Assembly: GCF_000967865.1 (NCBI RefSeq)
Contig: NZ_JXRU01000038.1
Span: 186,001-250,000 of the forward strand
Source: Microbacterium sp. SA39
GTDB taxonomy: Bacteria > Actinomycetota > Actinomycetes > Actinomycetales > Microbacteriaceae
Direction of reading: 5' to 3'
Length of the DNA stretch: 64,000 nucleotides
Shown here: piece after piece, positions 43,718 through 52,894 of the stretch
Layout of the letters: each line of letters starts with the position of its first letter
Position numbering within the stretch: position 1 is the stretch's first letter
Made by a program: the position numbers and the translations under genes
Notes under the pieces: generated by a model
The model's input: the letters and a program-made list of their open reading frames with translations, nothing else
The model's database searches: none
Told to the model about the DNA's origin: nothing

Positions 43718-44488
43718 TCAGTTGAGCGCCGGCAGCCCCGAGGGGACGACTCCCCCGGCGTACAGGCTCGCCGCGAGCTCCTGCAGGGCCGTGAGCGCGA
43801 CCCGCTGCGGGAGCGGACCGTACGAGATGCGTGCCACGCCGAGCTTCTCGTAGTCGGACGCCGCGAGCGCTCCCGGGACGCCGATCACGCTGACCTTGCG
43901 CTCACCGATTCCTTCGACCAGCTGGCGCGTGACGTTCGCGTCGAGAAGGCCGGGCACGAACACCGCGGTCGCACCGGCGTCGAGGTAGGCACGTCCGCGC
44001 TGGATGGCATCGGCGATGCTCTCCTGCACGGGACGGTGCCCGGCCCGTACGAACGCGTCGGTGCGGGCGTTCAGCGCGAAGGGCACTCCCTCGGCCTCGG
44101 CCGCCTTCACGATCGCCTCGACCGCGGCGACCGACTCATCGAACGGCTTGAGGCGGTCCTCGACGTTCGCGCCGACGACGCCGACGCCGATCGCGAGGCG
44201 GGTGGTCTCCCCCGCGTCGCCGTATCCGTCGTCCAGATCGGCGGTGACCGGCACCTGGACGGATGCCGCGATGCGCCCGACCATGTCGATCATGAGGTCG
44301 CGCGGCGTCGCACCGTCGTCGTACCCGAAGGATGCGGCGATTCCGTGGCCGGCTGTCGCGATCGCCTTCGTCTCGGGAAGAGCGGCGACCGCACGGGCGC
44401 CGACGACGTCCCACACGTTCACGACACGGAGGATCTCCGAAGCATCATAGAGTCCGACGAGGGTCTGGGCTTTGGCAGCAGTGGTCAT
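43718..44488 (-). CDS. Isocitrate lyase/PEP mutase superfamily protein
   Basis: A TIM-barrel enzyme of 256 residues. The metal-binding acidic motif is at ADLDDGYGDAG (usually ADxExG), and the segments NVWDVVGAR, ALNARTDAF and IGVPGALAASDYEKLGVARISYG are typical. Relatives cleave or rearrange C-C or C-P bonds in 2-methylisocitrate, oxaloacetate or phosphonopyruvate; the reaction here is unknown. Leaderless start: TAGCGT, six bases, ATG. Confidence 0.9.
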   Translation of the reverse strand: MTTAAKAQTLVGLYDASEILRVVNVWDVVGARAVAALPETKAIATAGHGIAASFGYDDGATPRDLMIDMVGRIAASVQVPVTADLDDGYGDAGETTRLAIGVGVVGANVEDRLKPFDESVAAVEAIVKAAEAEGVPFALNARTDAFVRAGHRPVQESIADAIQRGRAYLDAGATAVFVPGLLDANVTRQLVEGIGERKVSVIGVPGALAASDYEKLGVARISYGPLPQRVALTALQELAASLYAGGVVPSGLPALN

Positions 44489-44639
44489 GACTCCACGCTA
44501 ACCCGGGACGTCGACATCGGGGCCGGTGCGGGCGACCGAATGGGTCATGATAAGAAACGCGCGGCACGTATTCCGGCATATCGTTTTGACCGTCTGATCT
44601 GCGGGTTTGAATGTCGGTGGCTCCTGGTTGAGTGAGGGT

Positions 44640-46007
44640 ATGACGAGGTTGGCGGACGCGACGATCGAGCAGGTGAGGGCGCTGGTTGCGGTCACCGAGA
44701 TGCTCGTCGAGGTCGAGCGCACCATCAGCAGCATGCAAGCGGTGCGGGACGGGATCTTCGCGGTCGGGTCGCGTTTGGCAGGCGAGGTCGCCGAGCAGGC
44801 CGATTCGCGTGGTGAGGCGGAGCTGGCATTGCGGACGGTCGCCGCGGAGTTCGCGACCGCGCTGCGAGTGTCGGATCGCACGGTGCAGCGTCGGATGACG
44901 GATGCGGCCTTCCTGGTGGAACGGTTTCCGCTGGTGTGGCAGGCGCAGGGCGCCGGGCGGATCAGTGCTGGGCATGCCCGGGTGATCTGCGACGCCGGGG
45001 AGCACCTGGAGGATTCGGCGGACCGGGACGCGTACTCGGCAGAGCTGATCGGGTTCGCCGAGACCGAGTCCGCGAACCGGGTCGCCCGACGCGCCCGCCG
45101 GGTCGCGGAACGTTTCCAGTCACGCTCTATCGAAGACCGGCACAAGGATGCCCGGAAGACCCGAGGCGTGTGGGTGAAGGACCTCGCCGACGGGATGGCC
45201 GAGCTCGGCATGCGCGGCCCCGCCGCGCTCGTTCATGGGGCGTTCGACCGGATCACACAGATGGCGAAGACCGTGCACGGCCAGTCGGGTCCTGGCGGGC
45301 CTGGGGCGGATGCGGCAGGCACGGACTCACGCGAGAGTGCGTTCGGTCCGGCCGCGGATGCGGCGCCGAACTCTCGACGGTCGGGTGCGGGATGCGCTGA
45401 TTCGCGCACGCTCGGACAGATCCGGGCGGACCTCGCCCTCGACCTGTTCCTCACCGGCGCCCCCGCCGGACACGGCACCGACGCCGGGCTGCTCGCCTCG
45501 ATCACCGGTCAGGTCTCGATCACCGTCCCCGTCACGACCCTGATGGGCCGGAGCGCAATCCCCGCGGAGCTCGACGGGTGCATCCCGATCGACCCGGACA
45601 CCGCGCGAAGGCTCGCGGGCGCGGCATCCGGATGGGACCGCATCCTCACCCACCCCATCACCGGTGCGCTCCTCGCCGTCGACCGCTACCGGCCCAGCTC
45701 CGACCTCAAACGCCACCTGAGAGCCCGGGACCAGCGCTGCCGATTCCCGACCTGCGGCTACCTACCATCGGATTGCGACATCGACCATCACCACGACGCC
45801 GCCCACGGCGGACCCACGACCGACACCAACCTCGGGCACCTCTGCCGACGACACCACACCCTCAAACACCACAGCCCCTGGCACGTCGAACCCCTCGCCG
45901 ACGGGCTGTACGCCTGGACCAGCCCCACCGGACAGACCTACATCGACAAGCCCCCGCCCCAGAACACCGTCACCTTCACCGAAGACGACACCCCACCACC
46001 CTTCTGA
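44640..46007 (+). CDS. DUF222 and HNH endonuclease domain protein
   Basis: 455 residues. A helical DUF222 (13E12-type) domain makes up the first 300 residues. An HNH nuclease at the end has C-x4-C and DHHHD motifs (CRFPTCGYLPSDCDIDHHHDA; LGHLCRRHHTLKHH). The family is multi-copy and variable in actinobacteria and is often taken to be mobile or defence-related, without proof. A GAGGG stretch precedes ATG 44640, and TTGACC (44586) is a possible -35. A Gly/Ala/Pro-rich linker lies before the nuclease part. Confidence 0.92.
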   Translation: MTRLADATIEQVRALVAVTEMLVEVERTISSMQAVRDGIFAVGSRLAGEVAEQADSRGEAELALRTVAAEFATALRVSDRTVQRRMTDAAFLVERFPLVWQAQGAGRISAGHARVICDAGEHLEDSADRDAYSAELIGFAETESANRVARRARRVAERFQSRSIEDRHKDARKTRGVWVKDLADGMAELGMRGPAALVHGAFDRITQMAKTVHGQSGPGGPGADAAGTDSRESAFGPAADAAPNSRRSGAGCADSRTLGQIRADLALDLFLTGAPAGHGTDAGLLASITGQVSITVPVTTLMGRSAIPAELDGCIPIDPDTARRLAGAASGWDRILTHPITGALLAVDRYRPSSDLKRHLRARDQRCRFPTCGYLPSDCDIDHHHDAAHGGPTTDTNLGHLCRRHHTLKHHSPWHVEPLADGLYAWTSPTGQTYIDKPPPQNTVTFTEDDTPPPF

Positions 46008-46041
46008 CGCGTCCGCGCGCCGGCCGACCTAGTGTGGAGTC

Positions 46042-47457
46042 ATGCCTCAGCGCCGATCGCACGTCGCCCCGTCCGCCGCACAGACCGAGCTGGCCGCCGC
46101 CCTTGCCGCACTCCGGGAGTCGCTCGACGCACCGGCCGAGTTCCCGGCCGAGGTCCTCGCCGAAGCCGAAGCATCGGCGGCCGCCGTTCCCGACCTCGAT
46201 CTGCGCGACATCCCGTTCGCCACACTCGACCCCGTCGGCTCCCGCGACCTCGACCAGGCGTTCCACCTCGAGAGAACCGGTGACGGGTACACGGTGCGGT
46301 ACGCGATCGCCGACGTGCCCGCGTTCGTCACGCCCGGCGGCGCCGTAGACCTGGAAGCCCGCCGCCGCGGGCAGACGCTGTACGCCGCCGACGGCCGGAT
46401 TCCGCTGCATCCGCCGGTGCTCAGCGAAGACCGGGCCTCTCTTCTTCCGGACGTCGACCGGCCGGCCCTGGTGTGGACCTTCGCGTTGGATGCCGAGGGT
46501 GCGGTCTCTGATTCCCGGTTGGAGCGTGCCCTGATCCGCTCGCGCGCCCAGCTCGACTACGTCTCCACGCAGCAGGCGATCGACCGGGGCGAGGAAGGGC
46601 CGGCGTCACTACTCCCCGAGATCGGCGCGCTGCGTATAGAGCAGGAGCGCCTGCGCGGCGGCGCGAGCCTCAACCTGCCCGATGAAGAGGTCATCCGAAA
46701 CGCCGACGGTTCCTACGACATCGAGCGGGCGAGTCCGCTCCCCGTGGAGGAGTGGAACGCCCAGCTCTCGCTGATGACCGGGATGGCCGCCGCATCGCTC
46801 ATGATCGACGCGAGCGTCGGCATCCTGCGCACCATGCCAAGACCCGACGCCGCTGCCTTCGACGCGTTCCGGCACCAGACCGAGGCTCTCGGCCGTCCGT
46901 GGACGACAGGAGACTACGGCGAATACCTCCGCGGACTCGACCGGACCGACCCTCTCGCGCTTCCCGTCCTGCAGGCCGCCGCCTCACTCTTCCGAGGCGC
47001 TGGCTACGTCACGTTCGACGGCGAGGCTCCGGAAGACGCGATCCAGGCGGCGATCGCCGCCCCCTATGCTCACGCCACCGCACCGCTGCGACGTCTCGTC
47101 GATCGCTGGGTGCTCGCGATCTGTCTCGCCGTCTCCACCGGCCGCGAGGTCCCGCGATGGGTCCGCGAATCCCTCGATCAGCTGCCCGCGCTCATGCAGG
47201 AATCCGCACAGCGGTCTTCCCGACTGAACTCAGCGACCGTCAACTGCGTCGAGGCGGCGTTGCTGACACCTCTGCTCGGGACCGAGATCGAGGCGACCGT
47301 CATCGAGTTGCGCGGCGACCGGGCGTCCGTGCAGATCGCCGAACCGGCGGTGACATCGACGACCCAGGTTCCTCCGGGCGCCAAGCCCGGCGATGTAGTC
47401 AGGCTCCGCGTGATCCGCGCGGACATCGCACGCGGCGAGGTCGAATTCGCCATCTGA
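46042..47457 (+). CDS. RNB-domain exoribonuclease (RNase II/R family)
   Basis: 471 residues with essentially only the RNB catalytic domain. The acidic site is in DIPFATLDPVGSRDLDQAF (paired Asp), then RYAIADVPAFV, DGRIPLHPP and the C-terminal YAHATAPLRRLVDRWV signature. The short form lacks the cold-shock domains of RNase R, as is usual in actinobacteria. It degrades RNA 3' to 5'. Leaderless ATG 46042, TAGTGT at 46030-46035. Confidence 0.92.
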   Translation: MPQRRSHVAPSAAQTELAAALAALRESLDAPAEFPAEVLAEAEASAAAVPDLDLRDIPFATLDPVGSRDLDQAFHLERTGDGYTVRYAIADVPAFVTPGGAVDLEARRRGQTLYAADGRIPLHPPVLSEDRASLLPDVDRPALVWTFALDAEGAVSDSRLERALIRSRAQLDYVSTQQAIDRGEEGPASLLPEIGALRIEQERLRGGASLNLPDEEVIRNADGSYDIERASPLPVEEWNAQLSLMTGMAAASLMIDASVGILRTMPRPDAAAFDAFRHQTEALGRPWTTGDYGEYLRGLDRTDPLALPVLQAAASLFRGAGYVTFDGEAPEDAIQAAIAAPYAHATAPLRRLVDRWVLAICLAVSTGREVPRWVRESLDQLPALMQESAQRSSRLNSATVNCVEAALLTPLLGTEIEATVIELRGDRASVQIAEPAVTSTTQVPPGAKPGDVVRLRVIRADIARGEVEFAI

Positions 47458-47488
47458 ACGGACTGCAGCGTCCGACTACGCTGACGGC

Positions 47489-48181
47489 GTGGAACATACT
47501 GACGTCGCAGAGCGATTCATCGCCGAGAGCTACCACCGCGCCTCGATCGCCATCGTCGCCGGGAGCACCGCCCGGGGAGCACGAACCCCGACCAGCGACA
47601 TCGACCTCCTGCTCATCGGCGAGTCGCTGTTCGAGGATCCGGGGAAGACGAGTGAAGCAGCCACCTACGGGTTCGAGGGCGAGATCTTCGAGGTGTTCGC
47701 CTACACTCCCGCCGGCTTCGACGAATGGGCTCAGCGGAGCGTGAATCAGTGCCGCCCGGTGATTGTCCAGATGCTCATCGAAGGAATCACGATCCGCCAC
47801 GACGCTGCGCTCGAACAGCTGCGTGAACGTTGGGAACCGATCTTGGCCGCCGGACCGACACTCGACCACAGTGAATCCGCTTTCCGCCGCTACGTGATCA
47901 CCGACCTCATCGACGATCTGCGCGATGCGACCGACCCGCTCGAACAGCGTGTGCTGGCAGCCCTCGTCTTCGAGAAGGTCGCCGAACTGATGCTTCTCGA
48001 GAATCACCGCTGGGTCGGCGCCGGTAAGTGGCTGCCCCGCCATCTCCGCGGATTCGACCAGGTTCGCGCGGAGGCCCTCAGCGCTCCGCTGCTGAGCGGC
48101 GACCTTGGCGCGTTCGCAGAGCGCGCAGACGAAGAGCTCGCGCGCGCCGGTGGACGAGTGCAGGCCGGATTCGTGCGCTGA
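47489..48181 (+). CDS. Nucleotidyltransferase-domain protein (MNT-like)
   Basis: 230 residues. The N-terminal polymerase-beta-like fold shows GSTARGARTPTSDIDLLLIG (Gly-Ser then D-x-D), the catalytic carboxylates of the family. A helical C-terminal half follows. Relatives modify small molecules (drugs, nucleotides) or tRNA/toxins as antitoxin partners; no HEPN partner is adjacent, so substrate is unknown. Leaderless GTG 47489, TACGCT at 47477-47482. Confidence 0.88.
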   Translation: MEHTDVAERFIAESYHRASIAIVAGSTARGARTPTSDIDLLLIGESLFEDPGKTSEAATYGFEGEIFEVFAYTPAGFDEWAQRSVNQCRPVIVQMLIEGITIRHDAALEQLRERWEPILAAGPTLDHSESAFRRYVITDLIDDLRDATDPLEQRVLAALVFEKVAELMLLENHRWVGAGKWLPRHLRGFDQVRAEALSAPLLSGDLGAFAERADEELARAGGRVQAGFVR

Positions 48182-48210
48182 CCGCAGCACTCCTGACCTA
48201 GGCTCGACGG

Positions 48211-48675
48211 ATGCCGATGTCGCCGTACGTGCGTGACCTCCGTGCCCGCGTGGGGCACGATCTCCTGCTGCTGCCCGGCGTGACGGCGATCATCCGAAAC
48301 GGAGACCGCTTCCTCCTGGTCCGTCAGCGCGGCTCCGAACTCTGGGGGCTGGTCGGCGGCGGTGTCGAACCGGGTGAAGAGCCGCAGGATGCTGTCGCCC
48401 GTGAGATCGCGGAAGAGCTCGGCCTCGACTCCGTCGTCGTCCGGCGCATCGTCGGGGCCTACGGAGGCGCCGACCTCGTCACCGAGTACCCGAACGGCGA
48501 TCGTGTGAGTTACGTGACGATCGCATACGAGTGCGAGCTGCCGCCCATGGCCGAGATCTCGTTCGCCGATCACGAGCTCGTGGAAGCGAGATGGTTCTCC
48601 GAGGCAGACGCAGCACTGATCCCGACACGGCCCTGGGTCGACCGGATACTGCAGGACGTGGTCCGGTCCCGCTGA
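48211..48675 (+). CDS. NUDIX hydrolase
   Basis: 154 residues. A complete Nudix box GGGVEPGEEPQDAVAREIAEEL-G sits after LVRQRGSELWGLVGG. It hydrolyses a nucleoside-diphosphate-linked compound, identity unknown. Leaderless ATG 48211 after TAGGCT (48199-48204). The gene stops 57 bases before the convergent AlaX-like gene. Confidence 0.92.
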   Translation: MPMSPYVRDLRARVGHDLLLLPGVTAIIRNGDRFLLVRQRGSELWGLVGGGVEPGEEPQDAVAREIAEELGLDSVVVRRIVGAYGGADLVTEYPNGDRVSYVTIAYECELPPMAEISFADHELVEARWFSEADAALIPTRPWVDRILQDVVRSR

Positions 48676-48732
48676 CGATCCCGGCGTGCAGTCGCCGGCT
48701 GGTTCGGTCGGCATTGACGTGGGCTCGGGGAG

Positions 48733-49590
48733 TCAGGAAGTCGCCGTGGTCGTCATCACCAGGAGCTGAGGATCGGTCAGGTCCAGAGCCACGGAGATCG
48801 ACGCGAACTCGGACAGCGCCTGCACGTGCGTGCCACCGCAGAGGATCACGGCCTCGCCCTCGGGAAGCTCGCAGTGCCAGCGGCGACGGCCGACGATGGT
48901 CGTGCCCTCGGCCTCGATGCGGCTCGCAGCACCGGACGCCACCCAGGCGGCAAGCTGAGAGTTGATCCGCTCCTCGCGATCGGCAAGCGTCGAACCGAAG
49001 GTCTCGGTGTCGAAACCGGCACGGCGAAGGCTCTTGCCCAGGCGATACTCGTCGACGGCCCCGTCTTCGTGGATCCGGCTCGACTGGTTCGCGCGCGCCT
49101 CGAAGTCCGGGTTGCCGAGCGCATCGACGCCGGGATCCTTGCGCCAGAGGTCGGCGACCGCGAGATCGAGCGCGAGAGACGCGAGGTGGCAGGCCGTGTG
49201 CCCGCGGCTGAGCCCGGCGCGTCGCGCAGCATCCACGGACAGTGTCACCGTCGTCCCGGGAACGAGCCAGTAGGGCGCCTCCGTGGTGAGCCGGTGCGCC
49301 ACCAGCCAGGTCCATCCCTCGGCACCGCGTTTGGCCGGGATGTCACTGCCCACGGCGAAAAGTCCCTCGTCACTCGAAGCGGCCATGACCGCCTCGGCGA
49401 CCGCAGCACGCGTATCTCCCGAGACCAGCTCGCCGGAGTCGCCGGGCTGGTCGGGCCAGGTGTGGTCCACGGGGTGGAACGGCGTGGCGTCGACGACGAC
49501 CACTGCACCCTCGGGCGAGCTCTCGACACGCGTGACGACACCTTCGCCGGTCACGGAGCCATCGGCGAACGAGACGATCGTGGACGACAT
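48733..49590 (-). CDS. AlaX-like alanyl-tRNA editing protein
   Basis: 285 residues related to the editing domain of alanyl-tRNA synthetase. The zinc-binding pair HxxxH (RGHTACHLA) and CxxxH (CGGTHV) are both present. It removes Ser or Gly mischarged on tRNA-Ala in trans, as a free-standing protein. The N-terminal part is longer than in AlaX-S/M and not recognised. It lies 23 bases upstream of ispG on the same strand order, so ispG and this gene form a short operon. Confidence 0.85.
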   Translation of the reverse strand: MSSTIVSFADGSVTGEGVVTRVESSPEGAVVVVDATPFHPVDHTWPDQPGDSGELVSGDTRAAVAEAVMAASSDEGLFAVGSDIPAKRGAEGWTWLVAHRLTTEAPYWLVPGTTVTLSVDAARRAGLSRGHTACHLASLALDLAVADLWRKDPGVDALGNPDFEARANQSSRIHEDGAVDEYRLGKSLRRAGFDTETFGSTLADREERINSQLAAWVASGAASRIEAEGTTIVGRRRWHCELPEGEAVILCGGTHVQALSEFASISVALDLTDPQLLVMTTTATS

Positions 49591-49613
49591 GGATCTCCGG
49601 ACGTGCGAGCGGG

Positions 49614-50765
49614 TCAGACCGTGACGACCTGGGCGGTGCCGAGAGGAGCCGCGGGGCCCATCTCGGCGGCGATCCGATTCGCCTCTTCGATCAGCGTGGC
49701 GACGATGTCGGCCTCGGGCACGGTCTTGATGACCTCGCCCTTCACGAAGATCTGCCCCTTGCCATTGCCGGAAGCGACGCCGAGGTCAGCTTCGCGGGCC
49801 TCACCCGGGCCGTTCACGACGCAGCCCATCACGGCCACGCGCAGCGGAACCGTCATGTCCTTGAGTCCCTCGGTCACATCTTCTGCGAGCGTGTACACGT
49901 CGACCTGAGCGCGACCGCACGACGGGCACGAGACGATCTCGAGCTTGCGCTCGCGCAGGTTGAGCGACTGGAGGATCTGGTGACCGACCTTGACCTCTTC
50001 CGCGGGAGGGGCGGAGAGCGAGACGCGGATGGTGTCGCCGATGCCCTCTCCCAGCAGGATGCCGAACGCCGTCGCGCTCTTGATCGTGCCCTGGAACGCA
50101 GGACCTGCCTCGGTGACGCCGAGGTGCAGCGGCCAGTCGCCCATCTGCGCGAGCAGACGGTATGCCTGCACCATGATCACCGGGTCGTTGTGCTTGACCG
50201 AGATCTTGAAGTCGTGGAAGTCGTGCTCCTCGAACAGCGACGCCTCCCAGCGCGCGCTCTCGGCGAGCGCCTCGGGAGTGGCCTTGCCGTACTTCTGCAG
50301 CAGCCGCGGGTCGAGGGATCCCGCGTTCACACCGATCCGGAGGGAGACCTCGGCATCCTTGGCAGCCTTGGCGATCGCACCGACCTGATCGTCGAACTTG
50401 CGGATGTTCCCCGGGTTCACGCGCACGGCGGCGCACCCGGCATCGATCGCCTGGAAGACGTACTTCGGCTGGAAGTGGATGTCGGCGATGACCGGGATCT
50501 GGCTCTTCTTCGCGATGATGTGCAGCACGTCGGCGTCGTCCTGCGACGGCACGGCCACACGCACGATCTCGCAACCGGATGCCGTCAGCTCGGCGATCTG
50601 CTGGAGTGTGCCGTTGATGTCGGTGGTCTTCGTGGTCGTCATCGACTGCACGCTGACGGGAGCGTCACCGCCCACGAGCACCTTGCCGACCTTGATCTGG
50701 CGGGACTTGCGGCGAGGGGCGAGGACGACGGGGACTTTCGGCATCCCGAGATTCACTGCTGGCAC
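49614..50765 (-). CDS. ispG: 4-hydroxy-3-methylbut-2-en-1-yl diphosphate synthase (ferredoxin)
   Basis: Sixth enzyme of the MEP isoprenoid pathway; 383 residues. It reduces the cyclic diphosphate MEcPP with a 4Fe-4S cluster whose ligands appear as SCPSCGR and the later [11 protein letters not shown] (third Cys, Glu close by). The TIM-barrel part has [16 protein letters not shown] 50765 is six bases after TAGGCT. Its pathway partner dxr is 5 kb away. Confidence 0.97.
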   Translation of the reverse strand: MPAVNLGMPKVPVVLAPRRKSRQIKVGKVLVGGDAPVSVQSMTTTKTTDINGTLQQIAELTASGCEIVRVAVPSQDDADVLHIIAKKSQIPVIADIHFQPKYVFQAIDAGCAAVRVNPGNIRKFDDQVGAIAKAAKDAEVSLRIGVNAGSLDPRLLQKYGKATPEALAESARWEASLFEEHDFHDFKISVKHNDPVIMVQAYRLLAQMGDWPLHLGVTEAGPAFQGTIKSATAFGILLGEGIGDTIRVSLSAPPAEEVKVGHQILQSLNLRERKLEIVSCPSCGRAQVDVYTLAEDVTEGLKDMTVPLRVAVMGCVVNGPGEAREADLGVASGNGKGQIFVKGEVIKTVPEADIVATLIEEANRIAAEMGPAAPLGTAQVVTV

Positions 50766-50869
50766 GCGTCCAGCCTACGCCGCCCGGATGCACGCGGGCT
50801 GGATGCGGGCAGCATCGCCACCGCGTCATCCGCCCGGCCGGCTACCTGCGGTGTGGTAGTTTTCACCCC

Positions 50870-50905
50870 ATGCTCGCGAACTTCACCTGGTGGCCCGCCT
50901 CTTAG
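50870..50905 (+). CDS. trpL: trp operon leader peptide
   Basis: MLANFTWWPAS, 11 residues with tandem Trp codons (TGG TGG at 50888-50893). ATG 50870 lies seven bases after TAGTTT (50857-50862), so the leader is itself leaderless. It serves as the sensor of ribosome-mediated attenuation for the downstream trpEG gene: stalling at the Trp codons when charged tRNA-Trp is scarce exposes segment 2 for antitermination. Confidence 0.9.
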   Translation: MLANFTWWPAS

Positions 50906-50956
50906 GCGGTGTGTTCGCGTTCCCACGAATCCAGACCGCCTCCGGGGCGGTCTTTT
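50894..50956 (+). promoter_or_regulatory. trp attenuator (pause hairpin, antiterminator, terminator)
   Basis: Segment 1 (CCGCC, 50895-50899) can pair with segment 2 (GGCGG, 50905-50909). Segment 2 AGGCGGT (50904-50910) pairs alternatively with segment 3 ACCGCCT (50935-50941), a 7-bp antiterminator. Segments 3 and 4 form the terminator AGACCGCC (50933-50940) with GGCGGTCT (50946-50953), followed by a T-run. Layout matches classical attenuation. Confidence 0.85.
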
Positions 50957-50993
50957 CGTTGAGCCGAGCCGGAGCCTTGCACAGGAGACATCG

Positions 50994-52877
50994 ATGACCC
51001 TCTCACGACTCGCCGAGCTCAGTGACGACCCGGCGGCATCCTTCGTGCTGATCGCGCGCGACGGAGCCGACACGGTCGAGCTCCTCGTCGGTGAGGTCGT
51101 CGACGTCGACCTCCTCGGCGACATCCCGTTGGAGATCGACGGCGCACCGCGCGAGATCTTCGCACTCGTGCCCTATCGGCAGGTGCGCGAGCGCGGTTTC
51201 GTGGCGCAGGACGACGGAGCACCGCTGCGGTGCATCGTGGTCGACGAGCACCTGCACCTGCCCGCCGCGGAGCTGCTCCCCGCTCTCCCGCACGCACCTG
51301 TGCCTCTACGAGACGACGGGTTCGACATCGCCGACGCCGAGTACGCCGCGATCGTCGAGAGAGTCATCGCCGAGGAGATCGGACGCGGGGAGGGGGCGAA
51401 CTTCGTCATCCGACGCGACTTCACGGCGAACATCGACGTCGATGACCGCACCGCCGCGCTCACCTGGTTCCGCGCGCTGCTCACGCACGAGCGCGGCGCC
51501 TACTGGACATTCGCGGTCTTCACGCCCGGGCACATCGCCGTCGGCGCGAGCCCCGAGGCACACGTCGTCGCGCGCGGCGGCGTCGTCACGATGAACCCGA
51601 TCTCCGGCACGTTCCGCCACCCCGCGGGCGGTGCCACGAAGGACACCCTCGTCGACTTCCTCGCCTCGACCAAGGAGACCGAGGAGCTCTTCATGGTCGT
51701 CGACGAAGAGCTCAAGATGATGAGCGCGGTCTGCTCCGACGGCGGCCGGATCACCGGGCCGCACCTGAAGGAGATGTCGCGACTGACGCACACGGAGTAC
51801 ATGCTCCGCGGACGCAGCGGGCTGGACCCTCGCGACATCCTCCGCGAGACGATGTTCGCCCCCACCGTCACCGGCTCCCCCATGCAGAACGCCTGTGCGG
51901 TGATCCGCCGTCACGAGAAGAAGCCCCGTGGTTACTACTCAGGCGTCGCCGCGCTGTTCACCCCGAATGCGGCGGGCGGGCACGACCTCGATGCACCTAT
52001 TCTGATCCGCACCGTGTATCTGCAGGACGGCGCGCTGAGCGTGCCCGTCGGCGCGACCCTGGTGCGCCACTCCGATCCGCTCGGGGAGGTCTCGGAGACG
52101 CACGGCAAAGCCGCCGGTGTGCTGGGCGCGATCGGCGCGATCGACCGCGACCGCGTCGCCGAAGCTCGCAGCGACGCGGATGCACCGGGTGACGAGCGGG
52201 CACTCGCCGACGACCCGACGATCGCCGCGCTGCTGTCGTCGCGCAACGCCCGGCTCGCCGACTTCTGGCTGAACCCGCAGGGCGATGACCTGGATGGGCC
52301 CTTCGCCGGCCGCACCGCTCTCGTCGTCGACGCGGAGGATCGGTTCACCACGATGCTCGCGCATCAGCTGCGCCACCTCGGTCTCTCCGTGCGCATCCGA
52401 CTGTGGAGCGCCGTGGAGGATGCGGATGTGGACGCGGCGGACATCGTCGTCGCAGGCCCCGGCCCCGGAGATCCCCGCGACGAAACCAGCGAGCGGATCG
52501 CGTGCATGCGCCGCGTCGTCTCGCGACGTCTGGATGCCGGTGCGCCGCTGCTGGCCGTGTGTCTGAGTCACCAGATCCTGAGCGACCGGTTCGGCATCGC
52601 GTTGACACCGCTCGCCGCTCCGCATCAGGGCCTGCAGAAGGCGGTGCCCGTCTTCGGCGAGGACGCGTCGATCGGCTTCTACAACACCTTCACAGCCCGG
52701 GTCCACCCGGGGACGACCCGCGTGGACGCGGCCGAGGTGTCGGCGGATGCCGCAACCGGCGACGTCTACGCCCTCCGCGGGCCGCACTTCGCCTCGGTGC
52801 AGGGGCACCTGGAGTCGATCCTGTCGCGGGACGGCATCCGGACGCTCGAGCGCCTCGTGCGTCACGCATTCGCCTGA
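50994..52877 (+). CDS. trpEG: Anthranilate synthase, fused TrpE-TrpG (PhzE-like type)
   Basis: Converts chorismate and glutamine to anthranilate. 627 residues: chorismate-binding domain (about residues 1-420; NPISGTFR, DEELKMMSAVC, THTEYMLRGRS, FAPTVTGSPMQNA) fused to a glutamine amidotransferase (nucleophile C523 in LAVCLSHQ; H605 and E607 in GHLES). The sequence resembles PhzE closely, but no phenazine gene is nearby and a Trp-codon attenuator precedes it, so tryptophan supply is the likely role. ATG 50994 follows AGGAG. Streptomyces has attenuated trpEG fusions. Confidence 0.93.
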   Translation: MTLSRLAELSDDPAASFVLIARDGADTVELLVGEVVDVDLLGDIPLEIDGAPREIFALVPYRQVRERGFVAQDDGAPLRCIVVDEHLHLPAAELLPALPHAPVPLRDDGFDIADAEYAAIVERVIAEEIGRGEGANFVIRRDFTANIDVDDRTAALTWFRALLTHERGAYWTFAVFTPGHIAVGASPEAHVVARGGVVTMNPISGTFRHPAGGATKDTLVDFLASTKETEELFMVVDEELKMMSAVCSDGGRITGPHLKEMSRLTHTEYMLRGRSGLDPRDILRETMFAPTVTGSPMQNACAVIRRHEKKPRGYYSGVAALFTPNAAGGHDLDAPILIRTVYLQDGALSVPVGATLVRHSDPLGEVSETHGKAAGVLGAIGAIDRDRVAEARSDADAPGDERALADDPTIAALLSSRNARLADFWLNPQGDDLDGPFAGRTALVVDAEDRFTTMLAHQLRHLGLSVRIRLWSAVEDADVDAADIVVAGPGPGDPRDETSERIACMRRVVSRRLDAGAPLLAVCLSHQILSDRFGIALTPLAAPHQGLQKAVPVFGEDASIGFYNTFTARVHPGTTRVDAAEVSADAATGDVYALRGPHFASVQGHLESILSRDGIRTLERLVRHAFA

Positions 52878-52894
52878 GCGGATTCCGAAGACGG

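Noticed and set aside
44640..46007. Intein or group I intron homing endonuclease
   Set aside because: The HNH domain belongs to a DUF222 fusion with its own gene and promoter, not inside another coding sequence.
50994..52877. Phenazine biosynthesis cluster
   Set aside because: PhzE-like sequence only; no phzA/B/D/F/G gene nearby and a trp attenuator upstream.
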